This document shows positions 9,400 through 17,078 of a stretch of DNA of 64,000 nt, in pieces. Positions within the stretch are counted from its first letter, which is position 1; the number at the start of each line of letters is the position of its first letter. The notes under the pieces were generated by a model that saw only the letters and a list, made by a program, of their open reading frames with translations, was not told the DNA's origin and made no database searches. This DNA is from JADCRZ01 sp037718865 (GTDB lineage Bacteria > Bacteroidota > Bacteroidia > Chitinophagales > Chitinophagaceae): assembly GCA_037718865.1 (NCBI GenBank), contig JBBJMP010000006.1:62001-126000 (forward strand), given 5' to 3'. The translations under genes were made by a program, and so were the position numbers.

Positions 9400-10609
9400 A
9401 TCATTGTTAATGCTGGCTGCCATAGCACTTATTACCTGTTCCCGGGCGCAGCTTCCTTTTGCTTTCAAGGCTGACCTGGAAAAAGTGCATCAGGCAGGCT
9501 TCTATAAAATCATACTTGATCCTGCAGTTGTTGCCAAATGTAAGGATGACATTTCCGACATCCGGATAATGGATAACCATGACACGCAGGTACCTTATAT
9601 TCTTACAGGTGATCAGCCCTTATTCAGGGAAAGCCACTTTACCGAATTGCCCATTATTTCCATAAGAAAGGAAAAAGATAAACAAACACACGTCGTTATT
9701 CGGAACAAGCCGGGGAAGCCTATAAGTGAACTATTATTGATTATACGAAATACAGCCGCAAACAGAACGGTAACCGTTAGTGGTAGCGATGATAACATTC
9801 AATGGTTTGTTATCCAGGAAAACATAACGCTGGATCATTTTTTTAATCCGGATAAGGACAGTTACATGCAATCCCTCGGGTTTCCAACAAGCTCGTACGA
9901 TTTTTTCAAGATAATCATTAACGGGGAAGACCTGCTGCCGGTCAATATAGTACGGGCAGGAGTATACGAAGAATTGGTTTATAAGGGAAGTTTTTCCCAA
10001 CTCCCGGCTCCGGCTGTTACACAGGTTGATAGTGCGGATAAGTCGTCATACATCAGCCTGTTGTTTAATGACAACTACCGGATCAACAAAATCGAACTGG
10101 ATGTTAAGGGCCCTAAATTTTATCAGCGCCTTGTCTCGATTCAACAGGGGCAAAATGAGCCGGTTGAAGCGTCCACCCATACAATCCGTTCCGATGCGCC
10201 GGCTGAATTTATCATTGACGCCAAAACCAATCGGTTAAACCTGAAAATTTGGAATGAAGACAATCTTCCACTCAGGTTAAAGCTTGTTAAAGCCTTGCAG
10301 AGTAACCATTACCTGCTGACCTACCTTGAACCTGCAACCAGTTACCATCTTGTTTTTGGAAATGAAAGGGCTGGAGCTCCCAGTTATGACCTTGCCTTTT
10401 TTAAAAGCAGTATCGGCAACCCGGCCGTGTTACAGGCAGGTCCGGTTAAAAAGCGCTACCAGGGTAATACGGGCAAACCGCAGCGGGCAGCCATTCAGAA
10501 TACCGCTTTGCTCTGGATCGTAATTATTACAGTGCTGACACTGTTATTACTGCTTACCTTCAGAATGGCCAGGCATATAAACGCGAAAGAATCGCCGGAA
10601 AAATCGTAG
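9377..10609 (+). CDS. DUF3999-like envelope protein
   Basis: A 410-residue exported protein with an N-terminal signal sequence (hydrophobic LLMLAAIALITC, then SRAQ) and one C-terminal membrane segment (about 28 residues before the end, rich in Leu, Ile and Val). Between them lies a beta-rich periplasmic body. It overlaps the end of the DUF2339 gene by 23 bp. DUF2339 and DUF3999 genes are neighbours in many bacteria, so I assign it to that family from context as well as form. A TTG six bases upstream is in frame, but the ATG at 9377 is the better start. The function is unknown; the pair is probably a cell-envelope complex. Confidence 0.6.
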   Translation: MKKGLLCRSLLMLAAIALITCSRAQLPFAFKADLEKVHQAGFYKIILDPAVVAKCKDDISDIRIMDNHDTQVPYILTGDQPLFRESHFTELPIISIRKEKDKQTHVVIRNKPGKPISELLLIIRNTAANRTVTVSGSDDNIQWFVIQENITLDHFFNPDKDSYMQSLGFPTSSYDFFKIIINGEDLLPVNIVRAGVYEELVYKGSFSQLPAPAVTQVDSADKSSYISLLFNDNYRINKIELDVKGPKFYQRLVSIQQGQNEPVEASTHTIRSDAPAEFIIDAKTNRLNLKIWNEDNLPLRLKLVKALQSNHYLLTYLEPATSYHLVFGNERAGAPSYDLAFFKSSIGNPAVLQAGPVKKRYQGNTGKPQRAAIQNTALLWIVIITVLTLLLLLTFRMARHINAKESPEKS

Positions 10610-10637
10610 AATTTTATTTGGTCCAAAGCATTTTGTG

Positions 10638-10943
10638 ATGATAATATATAATGTGACTACTAACGTGGATTGGTCCATTCACGACGATTGGCTGCCCTGG
10701 ATGAAATATACACATATACCTGAAATACTTGCCACAAGACTATTTCATCAATTTCAGGTACTAAGGTTATTACAGGTAGATGAAGCAGAAGGTCCTACTT
10801 ATGCAGTCCAGTTTTACAGCAATAGTATTGAAAGTTATAGCCGTTACCTGGACGAATTTTCAGGTGTTTTTGAGCAAAAAAGATTGGAAAGATGGGGTGG
10901 TCATTGCCTTGCATTTTATACGCTGATGGAAGTTGTGCACTAA
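10638..10943 (+). CDS. DUF4286 family protein
   Basis: A 101-residue cytosolic protein that fits the Bacteroidetes DUF4286 family: MIIYNVTTNVDWSIHDDWL at the N-terminus, then HIPEILATRLF and a tail containing FEQKRLERWG. The fold is probably ferredoxin-like, resembling monooxygenase-type alpha/beta barrels, but no activity is known. The ATG at 10638 is preferred over the GTG three bases upstream. It lies 28 bp after the DUF3999-like gene and may be read with it. Confidence 0.8.
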   Translation: MIIYNVTTNVDWSIHDDWLPWMKYTHIPEILATRLFHQFQVLRLLQVDEAEGPTYAVQFYSNSIESYSRYLDEFSGVFEQKRLERWGGHCLAFYTLMEVVH

Positions 10944-11175
10944 TTGTGGATAAAAAATAATCCTGGTAAAAAGCATCATTTATTTTATTATATTCTTTAT
11001 AATCCTTTGCTGGCAAGCATTTAATGAAATTATTCATTGAAATGCAGTGCTGTAGTGACTTTCAGGGCAAGCTTGCAGACGAAGGCTTCCGTTAGCAGTA
11101 AGTGGAATGCCTTAAAAACCTTGCTGCACGTGGATTATAGCGATTTCATTCATTTGGTAAAATTGTTGAAAAAAT
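10944..11175. other. Intergenic stretch without a recognisable gene
   Basis: About 230 bp of AT-rich sequence between the DUF4286 gene and the HU promoter. I see no convincing reading frame on either strand, no tRNA fold and no strong hairpin. Confidence 0.5.
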
Positions 11176-11205
11176 TTTGTTGGAAAAAAAAAGCGTCTAT
11201 ATTTG
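11176..11205 (+). promoter_or_regulatory. Promoter of the HU gene
   Basis: TTTG (11176-11179) and TATATTTG (11198-11205) are separated by 18 bp. This is a full match to the Bacteroidetes -33/-7 consensus, 25 bp before the HU start codon. Confidence 0.75.
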
Positions 11206-11230
11206 TTCTGATTAAATAAAACATCCCGAT

Positions 11231-11500
11231 ATGAACAAAGCTGAATTAATTGCAAAGATTGCCGATGATGCAGGTGTTACCAAAACACAGGCAAACGCTT
11301 CTTTGGATTCTTTTGTTGAAGCAGTGACTAAAACCTTAAAAGGTGGTGGAAAGGTAACCCTGGTAGGTTTTGGTACTTTTTCTGTATCAAAGAGAGCTGC
11401 GCGTAACGGACGTAATCCGCAAACAGGTGCTGTTATTAAAATTAAAGCTAAAAAAGTAGCTAAATTTAAAGCAGGTAAAGAACTGTCTGCCAGGTTATAA
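11231..11500 (+). CDS. hup: HU-family DNA-binding protein
   Basis: A 89-residue nucleoid protein that bends and compacts DNA as a dimer. The sequence is typical throughout: MNKAELIAKIADDAGVTK at the dimer core, the GFGTFSV turn, and the DNA-binding arm with RNGRNPQTG and the intercalating proline. Length matches HU exactly. It has its own consensus promoter and a strong terminator, so it is monocistronic. Confidence 0.96.
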   Translation: MNKAELIAKIADDAGVTKTQANASLDSFVEAVTKTLKGGGKVTLVGFGTFSVSKRAARNGRNPQTGAVIKIKAKKVAKFKAGKELSARL

Positions 11501-11517
11501 CTATTCCGATGCATCTT

Positions 11518-11548
11518 AGCAAGAAGCAAATTGTTTCTTGCTTTTTTT
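11518..11548 (+). terminator. Rho-independent terminator of the HU gene
   Basis: AGCAAGAA and TTCTTGCT form an 8-bp stem with a 9-base loop, followed at once by a run of seven T. It begins 17 bp after the HU stop codon. Confidence 0.88.
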
Positions 11549-11628
11549 ATTATACTGATCACCGGATGATTTATTGAAGGAGTCTGCAAAAAAAAATGCA
11601 TTTTTGCACTTCAATTAACAAGTTAAAT

Positions 11629-11748
11629 ATGGGAAGAGGAGATAAGAAAACCAAAAGAGGTAAAATATTCAAGGGTTCTTTTGGTAAATCCAGGCCCGCG
11701 CGTCCGGCAGTTAAAAAGAAGCAAGAAGCACCCAAGGAGGTGAGTTAA
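11629..11748 (+). CDS. 30S ribosomal protein bTHX
   Basis: A 39-residue, very basic protein. It begins MGRGDKKTKRGKIFKGSFGK, closely following Thermus Thx ([20 protein letters not shown]), which sits in a cavity at the top of the 30S head and stabilises the subunit. The tail is K/R/P-rich and ends EVS before TAA. The gene is 80 bp after the HU terminator. A homologue is usual in Bacteroidetes. Identification rests on the diagnostic GRGDxxTxRGKIxxGxxGK pattern and length. Confidence 0.93.
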   Translation: MGRGDKKTKRGKIFKGSFGKSRPARPAVKKKQEAPKEVS

Positions 11749-11842
11749 CCACCCCTGGCCCCTTCTTAAAAAGGAGGGGAGGTTTGGGTAGCAAACCGCG
11801 CCTGCCAAAGCCTTGGCGTCGGGCAAGGCCGGGTGGTTAGGG
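11746..11842. repeat. Structured element with terminal inverted repeats
   Basis: About 97 bp starting on the bTHX stop codon. It begins TAACCACCCCTGGCC and ends GGCCGGGTGGTTA, which are imperfect inverted repeats of each other. Inside, CCCCTTCTT can pair with AAGGAGGGG, and further G/C-rich words pair downstream. It is much more GC-rich than its surroundings. It looks like a small non-coding repeat (REP- or MITE-like) and may act as a terminator between bTHX and the convergent pdxH. No second full copy is in the window. Confidence 0.55.
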
Positions 11843-11891
11843 TGTTGTGAGTTTACCTCCCTGCACCGGGTATTTAAGGATATCTTCCCCC

Positions 11892-12533
11892 TTAAGGTGC
11901 CAAACGTTCAATTTGCCAGCTTCCATCTTGTTCCAGGACATACTGTATCCGGTCGTGTAAACGTCCGGGCCTACCCTGCCAAAATTCAATATTGATTGGC
12001 TTAACCAGATAACCTCCCCAATGCTGGGGTCTTGACACGAATTTGCCCTCAAATTGCTGTTCGAAGTAATGATGATTTGCCTCCAGCCATTCCCTGTTTT
12101 CGATCACCTGGCTCTGAGGTGAAGCCCATGCTCCAACCCGACTTGCCAGTGGACGACCAAGGAAATATTCATCGTTAGCCGTATCGCTAATTTTCTCAAC
12201 TAGCCCGGTAATGCGGATCTGCCTTTCTAGTTCCTTCCAGAAAAATACCAGGCATGCCCTCGGGTTTTCTGTAACCTGTTGTGCTTTATAGCTATTATAG
12301 TTGGTAAAGAAAATAAAACCTCGTTCATTAAAGCCTTTTAGCAAAACTATTCTGGCCGATGGTATGCCATCTGAAGAAGCTGTCGCCAATGTCATGGCGT
12401 TCGCTTCTTCTATTTTTGCAAGGATAGCTTCATCCCACCATTTTTCAAATTGGTGCAGGGGATTTGTATCAACATTTTTTTCAGAAAGGCTTTGAAGCTG
12501 GTATTCTTTTCGCAGATCAGCAATGGAAGACAT
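11892..12533 (-). CDS. pdxH: Pyridoxamine 5'-phosphate oxidase
   Basis: FMN enzyme that oxidises pyridoxamine or pyridoxine 5'-phosphate to pyridoxal 5'-phosphate. All family blocks are present over 213 residues: the N-terminal LRKEYQ lead, P-S-A-R-I-V-L-L-K for FMN binding, FFTNYNSYKAQQ, the SRVGAWASPQSQ stretch and the C-terminal EFWQGRPGRLHDR with the substrate-binding Arg and His, ending IERLAP. Length is standard. It stands alone between bTHX and pyrH. Confidence 0.96.
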   Translation of the reverse strand: MSSIADLRKEYQLQSLSEKNVDTNPLHQFEKWWDEAILAKIEEANAMTLATASSDGIPSARIVLLKGFNERGFIFFTNYNSYKAQQVTENPRACLVFFWKELERQIRITGLVEKISDTANDEYFLGRPLASRVGAWASPQSQVIENREWLEANHHYFEQQFEGKFVSRPQHWGGYLVKPINIEFWQGRPGRLHDRIQYVLEQDGSWQIERLAP

Positions 12534-12613
12534 GGTCGTTTGGTTTGCTTTCAGTTTATAACCTATCCTACGATATCTGTTTAAGAATGGGGGACTAGCA
12601 GCAGGTAGTCATA

Positions 12614-13327
12614 TTAACCGGTTACCAGGGTTCCCACATTTTCTCCCATTACCACTCTTAGCAGATTACCTGGTTTATTCATGTCAAAAACAATAATAGG
12701 AAGTTTGTTTTCCATACATAACGTAAATGCAGTCATATCCATTACCCTCAGGTTGTTCACGATACATTCTGCAAAAGTTATTTTCTCATATTTCGTGGCA
12801 GTAGGGTCTTTTTCAGGGTCCGCCGTATAGATGCCATTCACCCTGGTTCCTTTTAAAATTACCTCTGCCTTTATTTCAATTGCGCGTAAAGAGCCGGCCG
12901 TATCTGTAGTAAAATAGGGATTGCCAGTTCCGGCTCCGAATATGACTACCCTTCCTTTTTCAAGGTGTCTCATAGCCCTCCTCCTGATATAAGGCTCAGC
13001 GATCTGTTCCATTTTTATTGCACTTTGCAAACGCGTATATACACCAGCTTTCTCTAGTCCGGCCTGTACTGCCATCCCGTTTATTACCGTGGCCAGCATA
13101 CCCATATAATCTCCATGCGCTCGTTCAATGCCTGTTTCCGCTTCGTTCATGCCCCGGTATATATTTCCACCTCCGATTACTATGGCCACCTCAACGCCTG
13201 ATTCAATAACCGATTTAATTTCTTTTGCATATTTGGAAATGACCGCGGGATCAAGGCCAAAGCTTTTGTTTCCCATTAAAGATTCGCCGGAAAGTTTAAG
13301 CAGAACACGTTTGTATCTGGGTTGCAT
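12614..13327 (-). CDS. pyrH: UMP kinase
   Basis: Phosphorylates UMP to UDP in pyrimidine synthesis. The 237 residues show the amino-acid-kinase fold: KLSGESLMG at the N-terminus, IGGGNIYRG for phosphate binding, the FGAGTGNPYFTTDTAG substrate loop and the YTADPEKDP region. It ends the rplM-rpsI-rpsB-tsf-pyrH run. A terminator hairpin lies between tsf and pyrH, so part of its expression may come from its own promoter or from read-through. Confidence 0.97.
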   Translation of the reverse strand: MQPRYKRVLLKLSGESLMGNKSFGLDPAVISKYAKEIKSVIESGVEVAIVIGGGNIYRGMNEAETGIERAHGDYMGMLATVINGMAVQAGLEKAGVYTRLQSAIKMEQIAEPYIRRRAMRHLEKGRVVIFGAGTGNPYFTTDTAGSLRAIEIKAEVILKGTRVNGIYTADPEKDPTATKYEKITFAECIVNNLRVMDMTAFTLCMENKLPIIVFDMNKPGNLLRVVMGENVGTLVTG

Positions 13328-13346
13328 TTATGTAAGGTGTTTTATG

Positions 13347-13377
13347 TGAGAGGTGAGATGTGAAACAACATCTCACA
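13347..13377. repeat. Short TGTGAGA-type array forming a hairpin
   Basis: The plus strand reads TGTGAGA, GGTGAGA and TGTGAAA in 7-base steps. GTGAGATGT then pairs perfectly with ACATCTCAC over 9 bp. It lies just past the tsf terminator, in the leader of pyrH. Confidence 0.55.
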
Positions 13378-13400
13378 AAAAAAGGAGCCATCGGCTCCTT
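13376..13400 (-). terminator. Terminator after tsf
   Basis: On the minus strand AAGGAGCC and GGCTCCTT form an 8-bp stem with a 3-base loop, followed by seven T. It lies 5 bp after the tsf stop codon. It would reduce transcription into pyrH. Confidence 0.85.
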
Positions 13401-13404
13401 AATA

Positions 13405-14250
13405 TCATCCTAACGCTACCCGCCTGAACAACACTATTGCTAATCCGGGATCAACGGTTTTTAAATAATCACCAACACTCTTAGATCCGTCTTTCACATA
13501 AGCCTGTGCCGTTAAGGTTTGCTCTTTGAAGAATGCATTTAATTTCCCTTCGGCAATTTTAGCAATCATCTCGGACGGCTTTCCGGCCATTTTTGGATCC
13601 GCGGCAATTTGTTCAGTTACAATAGCTCGTTCTCTTTCCACAGTTTCAACAGGAACGCTTTTAGCATCAACTGCTACCGGGTTCATAGCCGCAATCTGCA
13701 TGGCCACATCCTTTCCAGCTTCTAAGGCTGCGGCTGAATTTTTATTTAAACCAACCAATACACCCATTCTGTTTGAACCGTGAATATAAGCAGCTACACC
13801 TTCTGCCTCAACTCTTTCAAACCTGCTCACACTTATTTTTTCACCGATTTTTGCTACCTGGTCATTGACCTTATCCGCAACCGTCGCATTGCCCAATGAG
13901 GCTGCGTTTAATTCCTCAATACTTTTTATACTGTTCTGTAATGCCAGATCCATGATAGACTGGGCAAAAGCCACAAACTCTGCATTCTTACTTACAAAAT
14001 CAGTTTCGCAAGCCAGCTGTATAATAAATCCGGTTTTGTTATCTGACGTAGTTCGGGCAAGTACCACACCTTCTTTGGCTTCACGGTCACCCCGCAGAAC
14101 AGCTACTTTCTGCCCTTTTTTTCTCAGGTAGTCAATAGCCGCTTCAAAATTACCATCACTTTCAACCAAAGCCTTCCTGCAATCCATCATCCCTGCGCCT
14201 GTTTGCTGGCGCAATTTGTTTATATCGGCAGCTGTTATATTTACAGACAT
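13405..14250 (-). CDS. tsf: Translation elongation factor Ts
   Basis: Guanine-nucleotide exchange factor for EF-Tu. The N-terminal UBA-like module with KLRQQTGAGMMDCRKALVE is clear, followed by the TDFV motif (ACETDFVSKN) that contacts EF-Tu. The rest spans the core and dimerisation domains to 281 residues. An in-frame ATG at 14262 would add MENS; I chose the ATG at 14250 (MSVNITAADINKL), which fits relatives. It follows rpsB, the usual partner in bacteria. Confidence 0.96.
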   Translation of the reverse strand: MSVNITAADINKLRQQTGAGMMDCRKALVESDGNFEAAIDYLRKKGQKVAVLRGDREAKEGVVLARTTSDNKTGFIIQLACETDFVSKNAEFVAFAQSIMDLALQNSIKSIEELNAASLGNATVADKVNDQVAKIGEKISVSRFERVEAEGVAAYIHGSNRMGVLVGLNKNSAAALEAGKDVAMQIAAMNPVAVDAKSVPVETVERERAIVTEQIAADPKMAGKPSEMIAKIAEGKLNAFFKEQTLTAQAYVKDGSKSVGDYLKTVDPGLAIVLFRRVALG

Positions 14251-14284
14251 ACTGTTCTCCATTTATTATTTAGTTAATTAAGTA

Positions 14285-14310
14285 CTTCAACTCCTGACTC
14301 GTAACTCCTA
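14285..14310. repeat. Heptamer array spanning the rpsB stop codon
   Basis: On the minus strand the TAG stop leads straight into AGGAGTT, ACGAGTC and AGGAGTT, three 7-base units. It is one of several unrelated short-period arrays placed at stop codons in this window. Confidence 0.6.
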
Positions 14311-15225
14311 CCTTCCTCCGCCTGGTCGGCGATTGCCACCCCCGCCACCGCCGCCTGGTCCTGATTGACGACGTCTCGGCGCTCCACCACCGCCACTACC
14401 ACCCGGGCCACTGGCACCTCTGCCTCTTCCACCACGGGCACGTGCAGCCTCGGCTTCAGCCTCAGCCTGCAGACGGGCCGCTTTCTTTTCATTCTCATCA
14501 CCTACTTCTTCCACATCCTCCTCTTTCGAAGCCTGTCTTTCTGCGAGGCCTTCAGCAATTGCGGCTGCAATGTAATTGGTAATTATAGCAATAGACTTGG
14601 TAGCATCATCATTAGACGGTATCGCAAAATCCACTTTATTCGGATCGCAATTGGTATCTACCATACCAAAAGTGCCAATACCCAAACGCTTGGCTTCTGA
14701 TAAAGCAATATGCTCATGTCCGATATCCACGATGAATAAGGCAGCAGGAACACGGCCCAACTGGGAGATACCGCCTAAAACTTTTTCCATTTTTTCCCGG
14801 TCACGGCTCAGGGTTAAACGTTCCTTTTTAGTAATATTATCAAATGATCCGTCACCAAGCATTTTTTCAATGCTTTGCATCTTTTTAACACTTTTGCGGA
14901 CGGTGTTAAAATTAGTAAGCATGCCACCCAACCAACGCTCTGTAACATAAGGCATGTTTACCTTTTGGGCACATTCGGTAACGATCTCCTTTGATTGCTT
15001 TTTAGTAGCCACAAACATGATCTTTTTACCGCTTTTGGCGATTTGCTTCAAAGCCGCAGCCGCTTCCTGCAAAGCTTCAGTGGTTTTATTCAGATCGATG
15101 ATATGAATACCTTTTTTTTCAGCGAATATGTAAGGTAGCATTTTAGGGTTCCATTTCTTTTTCAGGTGGCCGAAGTGTACCCCAGCTTCCAACAACTGTT
15201 GCTGCAATGAAGTATTTTGTTCCAT
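14308..15225 (-). CDS. rpsB: 30S ribosomal protein S2 with RG-rich C-terminal tail
   Basis: A normal S2 body (about residues 1-232): LLEAGVHFGHLKKKWNPKM at the start, the GTFGMVDTNCDP segment and the IPSNDDATKS end of the core. After an acidic linker (KEEDVEEVGDENEK) and an Ala/Glu helix comes a tail of about 50 residues made almost only of Gly, Arg, Pro and Ser, with RGGRGRG and repeated GGGG. Total length is 305 residues against roughly 230-260 for most S2 proteins. Such RGG-type tails bind RNA in other proteins; here the role is unknown. It is upstream of tsf. Confidence 0.96.
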   Translation of the reverse strand: MEQNTSLQQQLLEAGVHFGHLKKKWNPKMLPYIFAEKKGIHIIDLNKTTEALQEAAAALKQIAKSGKKIMFVATKKQSKEIVTECAQKVNMPYVTERWLGGMLTNFNTVRKSVKKMQSIEKMLGDGSFDNITKKERLTLSRDREKMEKVLGGISQLGRVPAALFIVDIGHEHIALSEAKRLGIGTFGMVDTNCDPNKVDFAIPSNDDATKSIAIITNYIAAAIAEGLAERQASKEEDVEEVGDENEKKAARLQAEAEAEAARARGGRGRGASGPGGSGGGGAPRRRQSGPGGGGGGGNRRPGGGR

Positions 15226-15307
15226 TATAATTATTTGATATGTTAAATAGAATTGTAAGAATAAAAGGCCAATGCATGTAAGTTCAGATCTCTAATCAAA
15301 AGCATAA

Positions 15308-15697
15308 TTAACGTTTGGAGAACTGAAAGCTTTTTCTGGCTTTTTTCCTACCCGGCTTTTTACGCTCAACCGAACGTGGATCTCGCATTAACAGGCCAGC
15401 TGCTTTTAGCACAGGCCTGAATTCGGGATTCACTTCCAGTAATGCACGTGCAATGCCCAGCTTGGCAGCTTCTGCCTGGCCTTTAACTCCGCCACCATGT
15501 GCATTGATTTTAATATCAAATTTATCTGTGGCTTCAATGGTCTTTAATGGCAGTTCCACCTGGTTTTGCAAATAAACCAATGGAAAATATACTTTGTAAT
15601 CTTTGTCATTAATAACAATCTTGCCTTCACCCTTATTTATAAAAACCCTGGTAACAGCTTCCTTCCGACGACCTACTGCATTTTTTTGCTTTTCCAT
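15308..15697 (-). CDS. rpsI: 30S ribosomal protein S9
   Basis: A 129-residue S9 protein: GRRKEAVTRVF at the N-terminus, HGGGVKGQAEAAKLGIARAL in the centre and the basic tail that reaches the P-site tRNA, ending in KSFQFSKR. The terminal arginine preceded by Lys is the conserved decoding-centre contact. It follows rplM by 36 bp, the near-universal L13-S9 pairing. Confidence 0.97.
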   Translation of the reverse strand: MEKQKNAVGRRKEAVTRVFINKGEGKIVINDKDYKVYFPLVYLQNQVELPLKTIEATDKFDIKINAHGGGVKGQAEAAKLGIARALLEVNPEFRPVLKAAGLLMRDPRSVERKKPGRKKARKSFQFSKR

Positions 15698-15733
15698 GTA
15701 TAACTTTTTATAATTCCCAAACTGGGGATAAGA

Positions 15734-16177
15734 TTAGAATGTAAGTATTTGAGGCTTTTGCGCAATATGCTGGTGTTCATTCCCTGCATAAACAAATAGT
15801 TTTTTGAACATCTTCCTGCCCAGACGATTCTTCGGAAGCATGCCTTTCACCGCCCTTTCAATTAAAGCGTCTGGTCTGCGTCGCAGAAGGTTTTTTGCTG
15901 ATTCTGACTTTTGACCTCCGGGATAACCTGAATAGGTGAGGTACATCTTTTCTTCCAATTTATTCCCCGTAAACACAATTTTCTCGGCGTTGATCACTAT
16001 AATGTAATCACCGCAATCGACATGGGGCGTGTAATAAGCTTTATTTTTTCCCCGAAGAACAGCTGCAATCTTGGCACACATACGACCGACGGTTTGATTA
16101 GTACCGTCTACAACATACCAGTTGCGTTGCACGGTAGCCTCGTTCGCATGTTTGGTGGTGAAATGTAGTTTACTCAT
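15734..16177 (-). CDS. rplM: 50S ribosomal protein L13
   Basis: A 147-residue L13: RNWYVVDGTNQTVGRMCAKIA near the start, DCGDYIIVINAEKI in the core, and ERAVKGMLPKNRLGR before the C-terminus. The open frame runs 60 bp further upstream, but that stretch crosses the proposed promoter (-7 at 16235-16242) and lacks similarity. The ATG at 16177 (MSKLHFTTKHANEA) is therefore the start. First gene of the r-protein/tsf/pyrH run. Confidence 0.97.
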   Translation of the reverse strand: MSKLHFTTKHANEATVQRNWYVVDGTNQTVGRMCAKIAAVLRGKNKAYYTPHVDCGDYIIVINAEKIVFTGNKLEEKMYLTYSGYPGGQKSESAKNLLRRRPDALIERAVKGMLPKNRLGRKMFKKLFVYAGNEHQHIAQKPQILTF

Positions 16178-16234
16178 TTTGGTAGTATTTAGTGAATCCG
16201 TCGCTATCCCGACGAAGAATAATGAAATAGGGCG

Positions 16235-16267
16235 CAAAGGTATGGGGAAATAGTATTATTTCCCAAG
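16235..16267 (-). promoter_or_regulatory. Promoter of the rplM operon, with an inverted repeat in its spacer
   Basis: On the minus strand TACCTTTG (16242-16235) is a full -7 match, with TTG (16266-16264) 21 bp upstream. The spacer holds a perfect inverted repeat, GGGAAATA and TATTTCCC, at 16245-16264. The same -7 word, TACCTTTG followed by GC, occurs before typA and ileS. The inverted repeat may be an operator. Confidence 0.65.
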
Positions 16268-16453
16268 CAAATTTGCAAGTATTTAAAAACTAGCCTTTAT
16301 AAACTATTGATTTACAACTGAAATTTTATCATTAAATTTTAATAGCTGTCTAAAACCATAAAGTTTATTCAAGAAAATTCCTGGAAAATCCATTTTGCCC
16401 TTTTAATTCCGTCCGCAGACCGTAATTTGCCTATAAGTAACTGTTTAAAAATA

Positions 16454-17059
16454 ATGTCAGCAATAGAACCACTTGGAAGGTCAGTCTTTGGTAATCCTGA
16501 AAATGCCGGCAACCTGATAAACCACCTTGATGCACACGCCCTGTTAAATGACTGGGTTACTAATGAACGGCTGCGGTTGCATATGCGGCAGGTAGCAGCC
16601 GTGATGAAAGCCTGGGCGCTGGAAAAGGAAAACGTTGATGAAATAACTGCCGAAAAATGGGAGCTGGCCGGATTGCTTCACGATGCTGATTGGGAAAAAT
16701 ATCCCGAAAGCCATTGCCGGATTATCATTGAGAAGCTGGAAGAACTACAAACTGACCCCGATATTATTCATTGCATTGCATCACACGGTCCCCGCCATTT
16801 TGGAGTAGAACCTGAAAATGCCATGGATAAGATGATCTACGCTTTCGATGAATTGTCTGGATTTATCCATGCTTCTGCACTAATACGACCTGCCGGTTAT
16901 GAAGGGATGGATGTTAAATCGGTGATGAAAAAACTTAAAACGCCTAATTTCGCCGCCCAGGTGAGCCGGGAAGATATACAGGATGCGGTGTCAAGGATCG
17001 ACTATTCTATCGAAGAGATCATTGATTTTATTATTAACGTTCAAAAAGTGGTAAAGTAA
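16454..17059 (+). CDS. HD-domain hydrolase
   Basis: A 201-residue HD-superfamily protein with the metal-binding doublet in LAGLLHDADWEKYPESH, then an IIHCIASHG histidine and DELSGFIHAS, in the order used by metal-dependent phosphohydrolases of this group. It is probably a nucleotidase or related phosphohydrolase, but the substrate is not evident. The ATG at 16454 is chosen over a TTG at 16427. It is divergent from the r-protein operon and 19 bp upstream of the GyrI-like gene. Confidence 0.8.
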   Translation: MSAIEPLGRSVFGNPENAGNLINHLDAHALLNDWVTNERLRLHMRQVAAVMKAWALEKENVDEITAEKWELAGLLHDADWEKYPESHCRIIIEKLEELQTDPDIIHCIASHGPRHFGVEPENAMDKMIYAFDELSGFIHASALIRPAGYEGMDVKSVMKKLKTPNFAAQVSREDIQDAVSRIDYSIEEIIDFIINVQKVVK

Positions 17060-17078
17060 AAGGGTTGAATTCGTTTAT

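Noticed and set aside
10944..11230. tRNA or small RNA gene before HU
   Set aside because: No cloverleaf, no T-loop sequence and no terminator other than that of HU.
14274..14700. Plus- and minus-strand frames overlapping rpsB
   Set aside because: They are other-frame readings of the GC-rich RG tail and the core of rpsB.
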